From Prorocentrum cordatum (lineage: Eukaryota > Sar > Dinophyceae > Prorocentrales > Prorocentraceae), in NCBI GenBank assembly GCA_963575745.1, contig CAUYUJ010006291.1, forward strand, positions 431,476 to 495,475: a stretch of DNA of 64,000 nt. The letters run 5' to 3'. The stretch's first letter is position 1, and every line of letters starts with the position of its first letter. This document shows, piece after piece, positions 21,046 to 31,988 of this stretch. The translations under genes and the position numbers were made by a program. The notes beneath the pieces were generated by a model. The model was not told where the DNA came from. It made no database searches and saw nothing but the letters and a program-made list of their open reading frames with translations.

Positions 21046-21758
21046 CGGACGCCCGTCCAAGGGGGGCGGCCTCTGGCGACCTCGCCCAGCGCTCAGAGCC
21101 GCGATGTTTCTGCATCGATCAATTCGCGATTGGGCGGTTGTCGCGCTGTGACGTTCGCGCCCGAGTTGTTCGCATGCACCCCCGAGTGCGCGTTGATTCC
21201 TCAACGCCGGGATGTGTGTCTCTGGGGGCGCGCCTCCTATGCAGCTGGTCTACATCTACAGCAACCAACGCAGGGTCGGCCACTCCGCCGATTCGAGCGC
21301 ACGCGCGATCGGTGCCAACGTGCGCCTCGAGAAGACAGCGGTCTGCAATGCTCGATCGGCCGTCGCTTCTACACTTGTGCAGCCGCCGTCAGCTGCGACG
21401 AACCGCCCCCCCGGACCCTTGCCACCCTGTCTAGGCAAGGGTACGGGTATTTTTCGCGCTCGAGAAAAGAGGGGGGGGGGGGGGGATCGGCCAGAGGGAT
21501 GCATCGCCCCTCGGTCGGTGGGCCTCCCGCTAAGGGGGCGCATCCCTCCTTGGGGGAGAGCGGCCCCAGCCGCCCCAATGTCGTTCCCTATGGAAGCCCG
21601 CCCTCTCTCTCACCTTCAAAACCTTGCGTTCGCTCCAACCATCAAAAACAATGTTTGTCTCTCGGGCCCCGTCTAATTGCTAAGGTGGGCGCGTTGATTA
21701 CGCATTATTCCCGGTCCGCGGCTGCCGGATCCCCGGATCCGAGCGGGGCCCGTCGCGA
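21046..21758. other. Unassigned sequence with shared repeat string
   Basis: Contains a G16 run (21470-21485) and the exact repeat tctaattgctaaggtggg (21672), also seen at 20061. Frames are short and mixed, with no motif. Confidence 0.35.
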
Positions 21759-22689
21759 GTGCCCAGGGGTTCTGGATTTGAGTTTCGGTCCGGGCCCATG
21801 CCTGAACGCGGCAGACTCGAGCAAGGGTTTGCGTGTCCTGATCTCTGTTTCTGGTCATTTGTCTCAGCGAGGCTGCGCGACCTGGCTTGCCCCCTGAAGC
21901 GAGGTGGCGCGGGCCGCCTCAGCTCGCTCAGGGCCAATCTTGCTGCCCGCGCCGCTGAAGCCCACCGACATCTAGGCCCGCTGGTCGAAAACCAACATGC
22001 TCAGACGTGGGCTGCGCGGCATTCCTCCGAGGTGTTCGATGCCGAGAAGGTTGATCAAATGATTGGAGCTAGCGTGTCAGTCCTTCGTCGCGCGTGGACG
22101 GCGGCTCGGATGACTGGCAGGCCTACTTTGCTGGGCCGGGCCGCCACTGGGCTGAAGGGTCGCGCCAAACTGATCCACGGGTGGCTCGGAATGATCCCAA
22201 ATAAGAAGTTCCGGTTGGCCAGTTACCCGACGAGATGATGGCCCATCGGGGGAGTTGTTGGAAGAGATATCGGGCCCTCTCCCCCACCCATGAATGTGAT
22301 TTGGAGTGCGCTACGTACCGCTTGCGGTCACGTGCTGAAAAAGGAGCGGGCTGGAGCCCATCGGTCCGCAGGATCTTTTGAGAGTGCCCCGATGGTTCCC
22401 TGCGGACGCTGGCCTCGGAGTCGATGGGCGCCCCCAAGATTTTGAGATTGCCTATAGGGGGCCCATGAGACGCGCGCAGGTATTTACCAGAAAGTCGAAC
22501 GGATGCTCTCGTTCCCTCAGCAGGCGTTCTCGAACCAAGTGAGACCTCCGAGCAGCCCGTCACTGTATGCCCGGCGCTTTGCGCGGCTTACACCGAGCCT
22601 CGGGGTGAAAAGATTTGATTTTGGGAATGGACGGACACCCGCGATGCTCTCTGTGATTCGGCTGCCAAGCACTCCTCGGCCCTGAGGGC

Positions 22690-23150
22690 TGCGATGAAAA
22701 GAGAATTGGTCCGCGAAGTCGCTCGGGAGTACGGCGGGGCGCCGTCGTCCGTGCACTGGGACATGGGAGAAATTCATCGAAGAGGTTAGGCCTGTCCAGC
22801 TGATTGGGCCGGCGCTGAATGCGAACTACCCCTCCCTCCCGCGCCTCGGCTTCCTGATTTGCGCCACGCCCCGCGCGTTTGATGTGTCTTGCGTGGTTTC
22901 TTCCGTGGTTCCCAGTGGGGTATCCATGCTCGCAGTGTGCTCCCAGTCCCTCCCGTGGATCAAATGTTACGCATGCGACATGATCGAGCAAGTATCTGCG
23001 AGGCTACCACGAGTAGCTGTTTTTGCCCACGTGGATGGCGCGACCAGTTCGCTGCGGGGCACGGCCGCGCTCATTTGCCGGCATCTTGCGTCGGCTGCCG
23101 CTGACCTGTGCCACCGATCCCGTGCTCGTGGTTGTGCCATCTGAAAAACA
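22690..23150 (+). pseudogene. Reverse transcriptase palm remnant of LINE 2
   Basis: One frame ends with VREVAREYGGAPSSVHWDMG, in which the Asp codon at 22760-22762 fits RT motif A. The frame then shifts and continues IEEVRPVQLIGPALNANYP. Frame 22884-23144 gives SMLAVCSQSLPWIKCYACD (motif B-like) and VAVFAHVDGATSS. In the last of these, HVDG (23028-23039) stands where an active RT has Y/F-x-D-D, so the second catalytic Asp reads Gly. RT copies RNA into DNA during target-primed integration; this copy cannot be active as read. A stop at 23142-23144 precedes a continuation in another frame. Confidence 0.55.
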
Positions 23151-23559
23151 TCCGCCTTCCGCGGGCAAACCTTCGAAGCGGCCTGCAAGGCCGCCTGTGT
23201 CAAGCTCAGCTTTCCCTCGAGGTGCGAGGGCGCTGCGAAAAGCCTTGGAGGTGGCGCCGCTGCCGGGCGCGGGCGCACCGCGTGGAGGATGAAGGACAGG
23301 GGGAAGGAAGCTCTGAGGGGATCCAATAGAGCGAGTCTGGCGGCTTTGACGTGGAGGCGCGCCGACTGTCCGAGCCCTCTGCCACTGCCTGCGGGGCGCG
23401 GCCCCGCCAGGTGCTTGGCGCGCTCCCGTCCATAGCACGACCTCTGCGCGCGCGGGCCGCCGAGGCCGCGGGCGGGCGGGGCCCGGGGGCCCGCGCCGCC
23501 GCTCTCTCGGCCCTTTGGGCGAGCCGCGCATCATGCTCCATATTCAAACTAAGGGGCGA

Positions 23560-24830
23560 ACATGTTCTGGAATGGCGACGTCTGCGGCCACGCCTCGAGG
23601 TTAAGGTCAAGGTCAACGTCCTCGCAATCTGGGACACCCTCGTTCGCGAACGTCGCGGGGCTGTTTCGAAGAACGTGCGGCGTCTGACCAGGGGGCATGT
23701 TTGCGTTGTGGTTGCGACTATCTCGGGTCTAAGAGGCCCCCCAGTTTGCTTTATCTGTTGGGAGCTTCCTGGAGGAATTGTTCGAGTCGATCGTGCAAAT
23801 TCTATTTTCTTTCTGGGGCGTGCGGTCACCGCCGGCGCTTCTGACCTACAGTGGCAGAGAGCTGCTGCACTTTTCTGTGGAGGAGGCCTGCAGGGGGCCG
23901 TTCCAGCGCGCCGGCGGCCGCGCGGGCGGCTGTGTGAGGTCGGCGACGCCGAGGGCATCGGCATGCCCCATAAGCGGATGATTGGGGCCCAGTGGCCAGA
24001 ACAACGTTTAAAAGATGAAGGATGCGATTCGAGCGGGTTGTGTCCGAGATGTGGGCTCCAGCCTGGGACGCCCGCCCACCGCTTCTGGGGGCGCGCGCGC
24101 AGCCGTGAGCTGGAGGGCCCCCACGTGGCCCAAACGAATGGTTTATGTCAGGAAGCCCTCCAAGGGTCCGAGAAGGCCGTTGATTTCTGGCCCCGCGGGC
24201 TTGCCCCCCTCGGCTGGCACCTGGGCCCGCTTCCTGAAGCGCGCGGAAAGCTCGGGCCTGGGGATCATTTTTGATGCCCCGAATACCAACGTGCCGAGTG
24301 TGAGCGGCTCCTTCGGTGCAGATGGGTCTGGACGAAAATCGACCATGGATTGGAGGGCGAGGAGGCCTGGATGGAGTGTCGTGCATCTTCTGCCTGGATC
24401 CTTTTCAAGTTGAAGGCCTGCTGCGTGGTGCCCTCGCATGCCCCCGTCAGAGTTCTCCTCTAGCCGATCTCGCTGCCGTTGTTTTCTTGCTGCGCTACGC
24501 GACAGGCCAGGTCACCTTGTGATTTGATTACAGGTCATTCGTTGATGCGTTAAAAAGAGGACCCCAAGCCCCCGTGGATGCGTCCGTCATGCTCGGCATC
24601 TGGCCAGGAGCGCGGGGCCAGCTCGGCACCAGGGACGGAGTGATCACCGCTCGCTGGATCAGAAGCCACCCTATTCAACGCTACTTGCATGAGACTCGCC
24701 CAGGCGCCCAGTGCCGCGCGGCGACTGCAGTCGCCGATTTGTTTTTGATGCTTTGCCCCCCCCCCGCCGAGAGTTGCAGCGGGCTGGGGGGCGCTAGACA
24801 GAGCATGTATCACCGAATTCGATAAACATA
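23560..24830 (+). pseudogene. Zinc-binding and RNase H remnant of LINE 2
   Basis: The 307-codon frame 23351-24274 contains AQWPEQRLKDEG then SGLCPRCGLQPGTPAHRFWG. This C-x-x-C...H pattern (Cys codons at 24041 and 24050) is typical of the zinc-binding segment between RT and RNase H in LINE polyproteins. Frame 24015-24413 gives FGADGSG near 24312 (first RNase H Asp at 24321) and DWRARRPGWSVV. Frame 24316-24522 gives SSPLADLAAVVFLL, where a catalytic Glu is expected and Asp is read. Frame 24574-24825 gives GVITARWIRSHPIQRYL, matching the last RNase H region. The order is right, but frames and residues are broken. Confidence 0.55.
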
Positions 24831-24834
24831 GCCA

Positions 24835-25300
24835 TCGCGGGTTCCTTGTGTTCCGACGGTTCCTAGCGATCAGTCGTCAAGTTGCGTTGGCGTGTGCGCC
24901 GCAGAGAGACGATCGCTTAGGCCGCGAGACGTACAAACATAATATCGCAGCCTCATTTCTGAACCAGCGGAAGCATCGGTTGCTGGAACAGAGACATGAT
25001 ATTTTGAAAGTAGGAGCCCAGCTCAAGTACCAAATGTGTTTCTGTACGTTCCCAGCCTTCAAGGGCAAGTTCAAACATGTCTGACCGCCCCTGCGCCCTG
25101 GGTCTGCGGAGTTGGTTGCCGTTGTGCAGGTTGGGCCCGTCGTTGTGTATTCTTCCGTTGAGAGTCTGCCAGGGGAGTTCGGTTCGTGCGGCGCATGCAA
25201 CCTATCCATTCCTGAGGATATCGTGGGAATTTGTCGTGCAAACATTGCGGGGTTTCATTTGTGCAGCATCGCCCCCCCCCCCCCCCCCGGGGTGACAGCA
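24835..25300 (+). pseudogene. LINE 2 C-terminal region
   Basis: Frame 24848-25084 is Lys/Arg-rich (HNIAASFLNQRKHRLLEQ then HDILKVGAQLKYQMCFC). Frame 25112-25345 continues with SCGACNLSIPEDIVGICRAN, carrying a Cys-x-x-Cys pair, before a C-run (25270-25288). Similar Cys pairs end many dinoflagellate LINE proteins. Function unknown. Confidence 0.35.
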
Positions 25301-26100
25301 TCGGGGAGGCATAAGGAGTCGGCTGAGAAGGGGGCTCCCGCCTAAATCTGCCATGGAGTTCCCTGGCGCGTGAGGTGGAGGGTGAGGCTGTAAGGTGCGA
25401 GAGGTCGGTCCTGCTCCTCGCCCCTCCTAATGCCTCCTCTCTCTCCTCCTTGATGGGGCCCGTTCCCTCCACCATGCATGTTTCTTCTTCATCCCCCGAA
25501 CCCTCTCAGTTGTCCTCGCGCCCCTCCTTCCTCGTCGTCGTCGTCGTCAAGTTTGTGCTTGCTCCTCGTCGTCATCGTCGTTTCCTCCTCCTCCGTCCGC
25601 CTCCGTCGCTCCCAGTCGTTCCTCTTCTTGCCTCTCCCCGCGGAGTAGCAGTTGCCAGGAAGGAAAGAAAGGGATGAGGAACAGTATATGGCGGGTGGAC
25701 ACAGGAGGAGGAGGAGGAAGAGGAGGGAACATGAGGAAATGGCCTTAGCGTTGCTCTAATGTTGTCAAAGGCTGTGGAGGAGGAGGTTGGATCCACGGCG
25801 GCAACGATCCTCACCACGACCACAAACACTACCACGACCACAATCACGACCACGACGACCACAACCATGGCGGCGGCGACGACGATGACGACGACGTCCG
25901 CTGAGCCCTGTTGGAGGTGTTCGAGCGTGAGCGGCAGCCCGGGTTCGCGATGGCGGCCATGCCCGCGCGGGTGCGCTACGAGGCGCGCTCTGCGGATTCC
26001 CCTCTTCTGCCGCCGAGCGGTCGTTTGACGCGGCTGAGGCATTCAGGTGGTGCCGTATTGAGCCTGCAGAGCGGAAGTCACGGTGGGCCCCCAAGGGGGG
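25301..26100. repeat. CT/GGA and CACGAC microsatellites in unassigned sequence
   Basis: GTC/CTC-rich sequence at 25420-25610, a GGA tract at 25704-25727, and an ACCACGACC array at about 25795-25885 that encodes poly-Thr in one frame and His/Asp or Val in others. No gene supported. Confidence 0.6.
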
Positions 26101-26106
26101 ATTTGA

Positions 26107-26122
26107 TATATATATATATATA

Positions 26123-26153
<31 letters not shown>

Positions 26154-26165
26154 GTGTATACATGT
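26107..26165 (+). repeat. (TA)n microsatellite
   Basis: Nearly pure TA with interruptions gtacat and gtgtatacatgt. Confidence 0.95.
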
Positions 26166-26414
26166 GTCAATTTTAGAATCAGTTGTATTTCTGGGGGCGG
26201 TACAAAGTTTTGCAATCTTGTTGGGGGACCATCTTGGCTCACCCGGGGGGTCGGGGCATCTTGCGACGCTTTTGAGTGCGAGCGTTCTTCCCTGGCCACT
26301 CGTCGGCCCAGGGCTTGCCCCTCAAAAGGGCAGCGCGGAGCCTCCATAAAGCCCCTCGGACCGCTTAAGGAGTTCAGTTGTCCTCCAGATGGCCCGAGGG
26401 GAGCCTGGATCCTA
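26166..26414. other. Unassigned sequence
   Basis: No recognised motif. May contain an older copy of the repeat that follows. Confidence 0.25.
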
Positions 26415-26625
26415 CACATCTCGCACGTACTTCATGCCCCATGGACTCCAGAGGCGCTCGACTGACCTTCAAAACGGTTGAACGGTTTTCATTTCGGCAC
26501 ACCGCTCACGCATATCGTGCCCGTTGGGTAACCAGGTGCCCTTACTTGCCCTTTCAAAGCAACTCAAGGAGCCTCATTTTGCCACACATTTCGTGCCCCA
26601 TGGACCCCCAGAGGCCCTGAACTGT
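26415..26625 (+). repeat. ~80-bp decayed repeat around cgtgccccatgg
   Basis: ttcatgccccatggactccagaggc (26430 region), atatcgtgcccgttgggt (26513 region) and tttcgtgccccatggacc (26589 region) recur about every 80 bp, with intervening ctca and ttcaaa(a/g)c elements. Only about three copies are recognisable. Confidence 0.5.
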
Positions 26626-27097
26626 TTCTCCGCGGGTCTCCTGCAGGAGCGTAGCGGGAGCAGGGCGGCTAGGTCGCCCAGAATGAGTGTGCAGAGCTTG
26701 GAGAGAGACTTGATATTGCACGCGGGATGCGTAACAGGAGTGGCCCCGCGTATTCCGCCGGCCGCTCCGTTCGCACAAGGCCAGGCTCGGGGTCTACGTG
26801 GCGAGATACCCGAGTGCCACCGAGTCCGCCGTGGAGCTCATCATAGCGACGCAGGAGCGTCGTCGCCGTCGTCTTCGCCCGTCGTCCTCGCACTCGCCGT
26901 CGTCGCCTCCCGTTCCTCCGCTCCACTCGCCCACTCCTGCTGCTTCTCCTGCCTCTCCCCAACTCCTGATGGGTCCCGGCGCGCATTATCCTAACGTGGA
27001 AAGCAAGTAAAAACCAAACATACAGACACAGTTACATTATCTCTCATGTATTTTCATTTCTGTTTTACTATTATCATCATTGCGAGTCTTACCATTC
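26626..27097. other. Unassigned sequence
   Basis: Pyrimidine-rich at 26860-26960 (a GTC/CTC tract), then AT-richer. The 156-codon plus frame has no recognisable motif. Confidence 0.3.
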
Positions 27098-27315
27098 CAT
27101 CCTGTGGTGTTGGGTCCCCGTTTCGACGAGACAGCGCCCCGCGTCACCTCACTCCCGCTGCCCCCTCCCCCCTTCTCCTGTTTCGCCCCTCTCACTTTGA
27201 CAAACCCCTCACGCACTTCGTGGCCCCATATGGAGCTCCGCCGAAGGCAACAGTGCCATCGCCCACATGCGTCCTCCACACCCATGTCGACACGCCCCTC
27301 ACAAGTTTTGTGGCT
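27098..27315 (+). repeat. Composite minisatellite B, left part
   Basis: Begins with catcctgtggtgttgggt (27101), which matches the left end of minisatellite A. It then carries about one and a half units of the 90-bp type seen at 32.2-33.0 kb (acccctcacgcacttcgtgg, gagctccgccgaaggc, gcccacatgcgtcc). It stops at gtggct (27310-27315). The right part resumes from gtggct at 32191, as if the 4.9-kb LINE had split one array. Confidence 0.65.
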
Positions 27316-27346
27316 CAAGACAATTGGCTCAAGGTCAAGGCTCAAG
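27306..27346 (+). other. Three successive ggctcaag motifs, possible relict spliced-leader ends
   Basis: ttttgtggctcaag (27306-27319), acaattggctcaag (27320-27333) and gtcaaggctcaag (27334-27346) follow each other. The dinoflagellate spliced leader ends in ttttggctcaag, and tandem truncated leaders are a known mark of reinserted trans-spliced cDNA. The first motif overlaps a minisatellite unit (gtggcccca), so part of the match may be chance. Confidence 0.35.
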
Positions 27347-27452
27347 CGAGGCTGCAGGTCAAGGTTTGAAACCAGAGGCCACACATTTTCAACCACCTAA
27401 GTAGCCTACAGTCTGTCACATATTCGGACACATATCGGACCTCTCCAATTTC

Positions 27453-28678
27453 GTGAAGATGCCGGCGGAAAAGCATCACATGGGGACTCCAGTAAAAAGT
27501 GCGCTCAGGCAAGTCCACACCATGACCACCCCACCGAGAGCAGGGAATCAACGCCGAGTGGAGCCTCGCCTCCGAAGTCCACTTCATGGGATGGGCGACG
27601 CACCGCCTGGCGCAGCTGTTGCTGAAGGGGCATCCGGAGCAGCAGCACTATCTGAAGACGATGCCGGGGTCACTCCCGCAGCGTCTGCAGCATCATCAAG
27701 CTCTCCAGTCACGCTGGAGGCCATCGAGAAGCTTCTCATCCCGATTCAAACAGACATCGCACTAATCAAAACACATGGAGTTTCTCAAACTGACCTTCAG
27801 CTTGCAGTGGCGCCATTAAAGACAGCTGTGGACGAGTTGAAGGACTCAGTAGACAACGAGATGGAAGATATCAACATTCGTGCTACAAACATGGACAACC
27901 GTTTGGAAGAATTGGTAGACGATGTGGAAACTCGATTGAGCAAGCTGGAAATAACATTAGCTGGTCCAACAAAAACGCCTCGTTCGGTTTCCGGAGCATC
28001 ACACACCACGGCCACTGATTCGAAACAGGAAGACTTGGAGCGTCAGATTTTGGCGCTACAGCAGCACAATCCGGCAGACAAGGCTAATACTTACCACACG
28101 CATGGGAAACGTGCAGTCACGGCTGTCGTCAGTAACCTGAACGACTTCGACTCCGAGGACTCCGCATTCGCATACATCCGGGAGCAACTGTCGTCGATGA
28201 GCGGTCCCATCCCGACTAACATGTACTCGAAAGGTGAGTTTGGAAACATCATATTTCTTGAATTTGGGGACATGTTTGAACGAGATACGGCCGTTGCACT
28301 CTTTCGGAGCGCACGTTTACAACGAGATGATACCACAGTATGGGCATGCCAAGATCGGGAGCCTTCAGAAAGAGCTGCCCGCAATTTCGCATTTGGGCAA
28401 AAATATTTACTGACGACATGCAGAGCGAGTACATCATTAAAGTATCCGACAATGCACCCTACCAGTTACACGTCGGAGGACAATTGGCGCTTACCGTACA
28501 TGCGGGCCCCGGCGGTGTCCATCGGGAGTGGGCGGAGGATTGGAAGAATTGGCATGATTTGCAAAACCACGCCAAAATGAAAACATCGGTGGAAAAATAC
28601 GACTCCCTAGTCCGCCGTTCTCGGGCAGGAATGAAAGGTGAGGCGAAAGGGCAATCCAAAGGGACGACAAGCAAGTAG
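27453..28678 (+). pseudogene. LINE 1 ORF1 protein (coiled coil plus RRM-like), one frameshift
   Basis: ORF1 proteins bind the element RNA and act as nucleic-acid chaperones. The frame from 27453 (375 codons) opens with a Pro/Ala/Ser-rich N-terminus. A helical coiled-coil-like region follows at about residues 90-180 (IEKLLIPIQTDIALI, VDELKDSVDNEMEDI, LEELVDDVETRLSKLE). It ends with an RRM-like fold (AVTAVVSNLNDFDSEDSA, GNIIFLEFGDMFERDTAVAL, FRSARLQRDDTTVWACQ) to about residue 315. Near 28395 it shifts frame. The true C-terminus continues in the frame ending at 28678, with EYIIKVSDNAPYQLHV then LHVGGQLALTVHAGP and GGVHREWAEDWKNWHD, and finishes in a Lys/Gly-rich tail. The ATG at 27459 is equally possible as start. 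Confidence 0.7.
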
Positions 28679-29095
28679 GACATACATGCGGCATCTGGTT
28701 GGGTTTGCCAGGGGACCGATGCCGCAACACCGCAGTCCATCAAGCAAGCGCCTGGCTATGTTTCGATTTTCCTCTCTTCTAGATTTGAGTATGCCAACTC
28801 TCCACGTGACAGCCTGGACTTGGGCAAAGCTACCATTTCCGGGAACAGCGTAAACGACGGTGACATTTTATTTAGACATGCGTCCCCACTTGGGCTGGGC
28901 AAAGATACCACCCAGTCGTCGTTGAAGGTGCACCAACAGGTATCTGAACATCGTTATGGGCATGATCGCAAAGGCACTGGGCATGCGGAGCTGGGCAAAG
29001 CTACCAACACCGGACCAGTCGTCAAGCAGACAGGCAAAGATCGAGTGCAAGCATCACCGTTCAATACCTCTTCAACCTCATCTTCTTCACCTTCT
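28679..29095 (+). other. LINE 1 inter-ORF region / ORF2 leader
   Basis: A frame from 28820 runs into the endonuclease and carries three LGK(A/D)T repeats (28812-29005 region), so ORF2 may start here. No other feature is visible. Confidence 0.4.
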
Positions 29096-29850
29096 TCGCC
29101 TTCTTCCCTAAAGTGTGCTACTTGGAATGTCCGCGGCCTCACAGAGATAAAAGGGCATCGAGCTGATCAAATACACGCAGTGCTAGAACATTGGTGTGCT
29201 GTGTATTCAAGAAACAAGGCTCTCTAAAGCCGACGTGTACCAACAGGACGAATCCACATTCATTCTCCCTGGTAACAATACAGACGATCGCACATGGGCA
29301 GGGGTTGGGATCATAGTCGCACCGCACGTTCGCAGACACATTACATCGTACAAGCAAGTGTCAGGACGGCTGTGCGTACTCAAACTACGACTGCACGGGA
29401 AAACGATGGGCATATTTTGTGCATACGCACCACGCAATCTTAAACCTCTACCTGAACGTGCAGGTTTTTACCACGTATTGGACAATGAATTCAGAGCATG
29501 CCGAGCGAGCCTGGGGGGGGGGGAACATTCAGGGAGACTTCAATGCACGCGCTGGTCAGGCGCATCCCGGAGAAGACGCTGTTGGCGAGCATGGCTGGGG
29601 GAGGGAAGCCGCGCGCGAAGTGGAATCGCCAAACAGAGAACTACTACTAGAGTTGTGCGTTGGCGCACGCCTTGTGATTACAAACACCTTCATGAGTCAG
29701 AGCTTGAACATGAAAGTTACTTTCCGGGAAGCTGGGGTGCTACCACTGGCTGCCATTATACCGGCATCTCATAATTTCCTGGATAGTTGGGATCATTCAA
29801 AGAGTTCGGCAGCCACCGACGAGCAGCGCTAGCTACAGACCACTACTTGG
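29096..29850 (+). pseudogene. LINE 1 ORF2 endonuclease domain (APE type), frameshifted
   Basis: AP-like endonucleases nick the target so its 3' end can prime reverse transcription. Motifs appear in order across frames. LKCATWNVRGL sits near 29110. After a shift come MLCIQETRLSKADVY (29196) with the catalytic Glu, GVGIIVAPHVRRHI and IFCAYAPRN. After another shift GDFNAR stands at 29533-29550 in front of a G9 run break, then VITNTFM. A further shift gives ATDHYLASW near 29830, fitting the final S/T-D-H motif. All key motifs are present, but in four frames. The G-run at 29512-29522 is a likely indel site. Confidence 0.75.
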
Positions 29851-30076
29851 CATCATGGTCGCTGGGAATTGAAGTTCCGCTTGCAGCCACCAAGCAGACC
29901 TCCGGTTGCGACAAGACGGCGCTCAAGCATAAAGATGTCCGCGACGCTTTCACAAACGTGTTCAATCCCAGGGAGGGCGCAGCCGACACTGCGCAACAAA
30001 CTTGGGAGAACATGACACGTGCGATCGCTGAGGCTGAACATGTTCTGCTCCGTGAGGGCAGCAAAACACAGCAGCC

Positions 30077-31988
30077 ATGGGTTTCTCAGAAGACACCAGA
30101 TCTGATAGATCAAGGAGTTTGGCGCGATCCTCTCAAAATCCGATGGCAGAAAGTTCGCTACTCAAACAAGTAAGGCAATCAGTTAAGCAAGTTAAAACAA
30201 CTTGGATGGGCCAGCAAATCGCCGATGGGTGCTGGGCCTCCCTTAAGCGAGCTTGCCGGCCGAAGCCGCGCAGGCAGGGAAGGATCAGAAATCTGGATGG
30301 CGAACTTGTTGAAAGCACAGAGAACGCAGACACAATGGCGGAGTATGTCGAACAAGTGCTGTGGAAAGTGCGACCTGCGACGCTCAAACCGCGTGGGCCA
30401 CTTGGACCACCAGTGCTTATTTCAGACGGCGATTTCTCAATGCAAGAGGTGCGAAGGGCGACTTCTAGTTTAAAGAAAGGGAAAGCACCTGGACCAGATG
30501 ACACTTCGCCGGAATATTGGAAGACCCTCGGGGATGACCCCCAAGGGCTGGAGACGATTACGAAGTTGATAAATCAATACTGGGACGAGAAACAAGTGCC
30601 GGAAGACTGGCCACACGCAGCGGTGGCGACCATGTGCAAGAACATTGGCCCCGTGGACCAGTGCGACAGTTATCGCCCGATCAGCCTTTCATGCGTGATG
30701 TGCAAGTTGTTCGCAAGCTTGTTACTGATGAGGCTCCAAGAAGCAGGGGCCGAATACAGACTAACTGGGACGCGATTCGGGTTCAGGCGGAAACGCGGCG
30801 CGACCGACGCCATCCAAGCAGCGCGCAGGCGCACTGAGCTGGCGCGCGCCACACGCGGCGGCAAAGTTGTACTGTTGGCTTTGGATTGGAAAAAAGCGTT
30901 CGATTCGATCAACGTGATCAACGTGGACGCCCTCTTCGATGCACTCACGACATTCGGCGCGCCGCCGCACGTGCTGCAGCTCATTGGCAACGCATGCGGC
31001 TCTCGCCACTTCTGCGTCGCAGATGGGGGCCGGAGGTCAGGGGGCAGGGGGCGGAAGTCAGGTATTTCACAAGGGTGCCCATTGTCGCCGTTTTTTGTTC
31101 GTAATGGTCATGTCGGTCTTGGTCAAAGACGTGGAAAATAATCTGGACACCGATATTCGACGTTCAATGGATTGTGGGGATAGATGCAGTGCTGATTGGA
31201 CGCATCGAACACCATTTACAACAACTTCTGAACGCAATTGCCAGGGCAGGCGCAAAATTTGAGAATGGAGCTGCGCTGGGATAAGTTTCAATTATTGCAA
31301 ATCACTTGTCAAACGCGCATCGCAGACCCCGCTGGGAAAATCATCTCGCCAACGCTGCAAATCCCATATTTGGGGGCCATTCTGTGCGACAGCGGGGGCA
31401 TCAAATCAGAGCTGGGGCGGAGATTGGGCGCAGCATGGGGGGAGTTTCAAAGATGCGCGCATGCGCGGAAACATGCTGCGGTGGGCAAAAAGAAGCAAGT
31501 TGGAAGCATTCTCTGCTCTCATCACAAGCAAAGTACTGGATTCGTTGAGTTCTGCGTGGCTTAACAAAGCAGAGAGGAGAAGGATAGATGGGTTCCAAGC
31601 TCGCTTCGTGAGGCTTATTCTGGGCATTGCGCACCCTTACATATCTAGAGTATCAAACAAAAGTGTTCTTCAACAGTCTGGTCACAAATCGTATTCGTCA
31701 CAGCAAGTACGACAGCAATTGGTACTGTTTGGGAAAATTTGACGATCACATGACGCGGATGCTTTGCGACAACTCACATTTCAGCCGAGCAGCCCGCGAC
31801 CGGCGACCGAATCATGTAAACGACCAGTCGGGGGGCCCAGACATGAGTGGACAAAGGGTCTATATCGTAAAATTCGGTGTCGGTTCTCCTCTGATCAACG
31901 CCTGTGCGAGGCCGCGCGGGATCAGATAAAGTGGCGAGAGCTCTGTGCTGAGTTCGCTTTCGGCACTGGCGAGGACGATTTGCTCTAG
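30077..31988 (+). pseudogene. LINE 1 ORF2 reverse transcriptase and C-terminal region, frameshifted
   Basis: The 354-codon frame 30077-31141 covers the fingers and palm. It has SSLKKGKAPGPDD, YWDEKQVPEDWPHAAV, DSYRPISLSCVMCKLF, GFRRKRGATDAIQAARR and ALDWKKAFDSIN (catalytic Asp at 30884-30886). It ends with SGISQGCPLSPFF at about 31060. It then shifts. Where Y-A-D-D is expected (about 31155-31185), the best frame reads FDVQWIVGIDAVLIGR, so the catalytic pair is not intact. The thumb and connection follow in two more frames: MELRWDKFQLLQI (31264) and AWLNKAERRRIDGFQARF then VRLILGIAHPYISRVSN (31550-31660). The tail runs to a stop near 31988. No RNase H is evident. Confidence 0.8.

Larger units (their letters stand above)
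21759..25300 (+). mobile_element. LINE-type retrotransposon 2 (pre-RT, RT, zinc-binding, RNase H, C-term), degraded
   Basis: Segments occur in the order expected for a non-LTR polyprotein. A pre-RT helical region (frame 21759-22238) includes RAAEAHRHLGPLVENQ and RAWTAARMTGRPTLLG then LKGRAKLIHGWL. RT remnants lie at about 22690-23150, a Cys-Cys-His zinc-binding motif at about 24038-24090, RNase H at about 24290-24800, and a C-terminal region with two further Cys pairs to 25290. At least six frame changes are needed. The expected endonuclease is not directly upstream; a weak candidate lies at 13.9-14.4 kb, beyond other elements. The family call is from recalled dinoflagellate LINE proteins, not a search. 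Confidence 0.6.
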
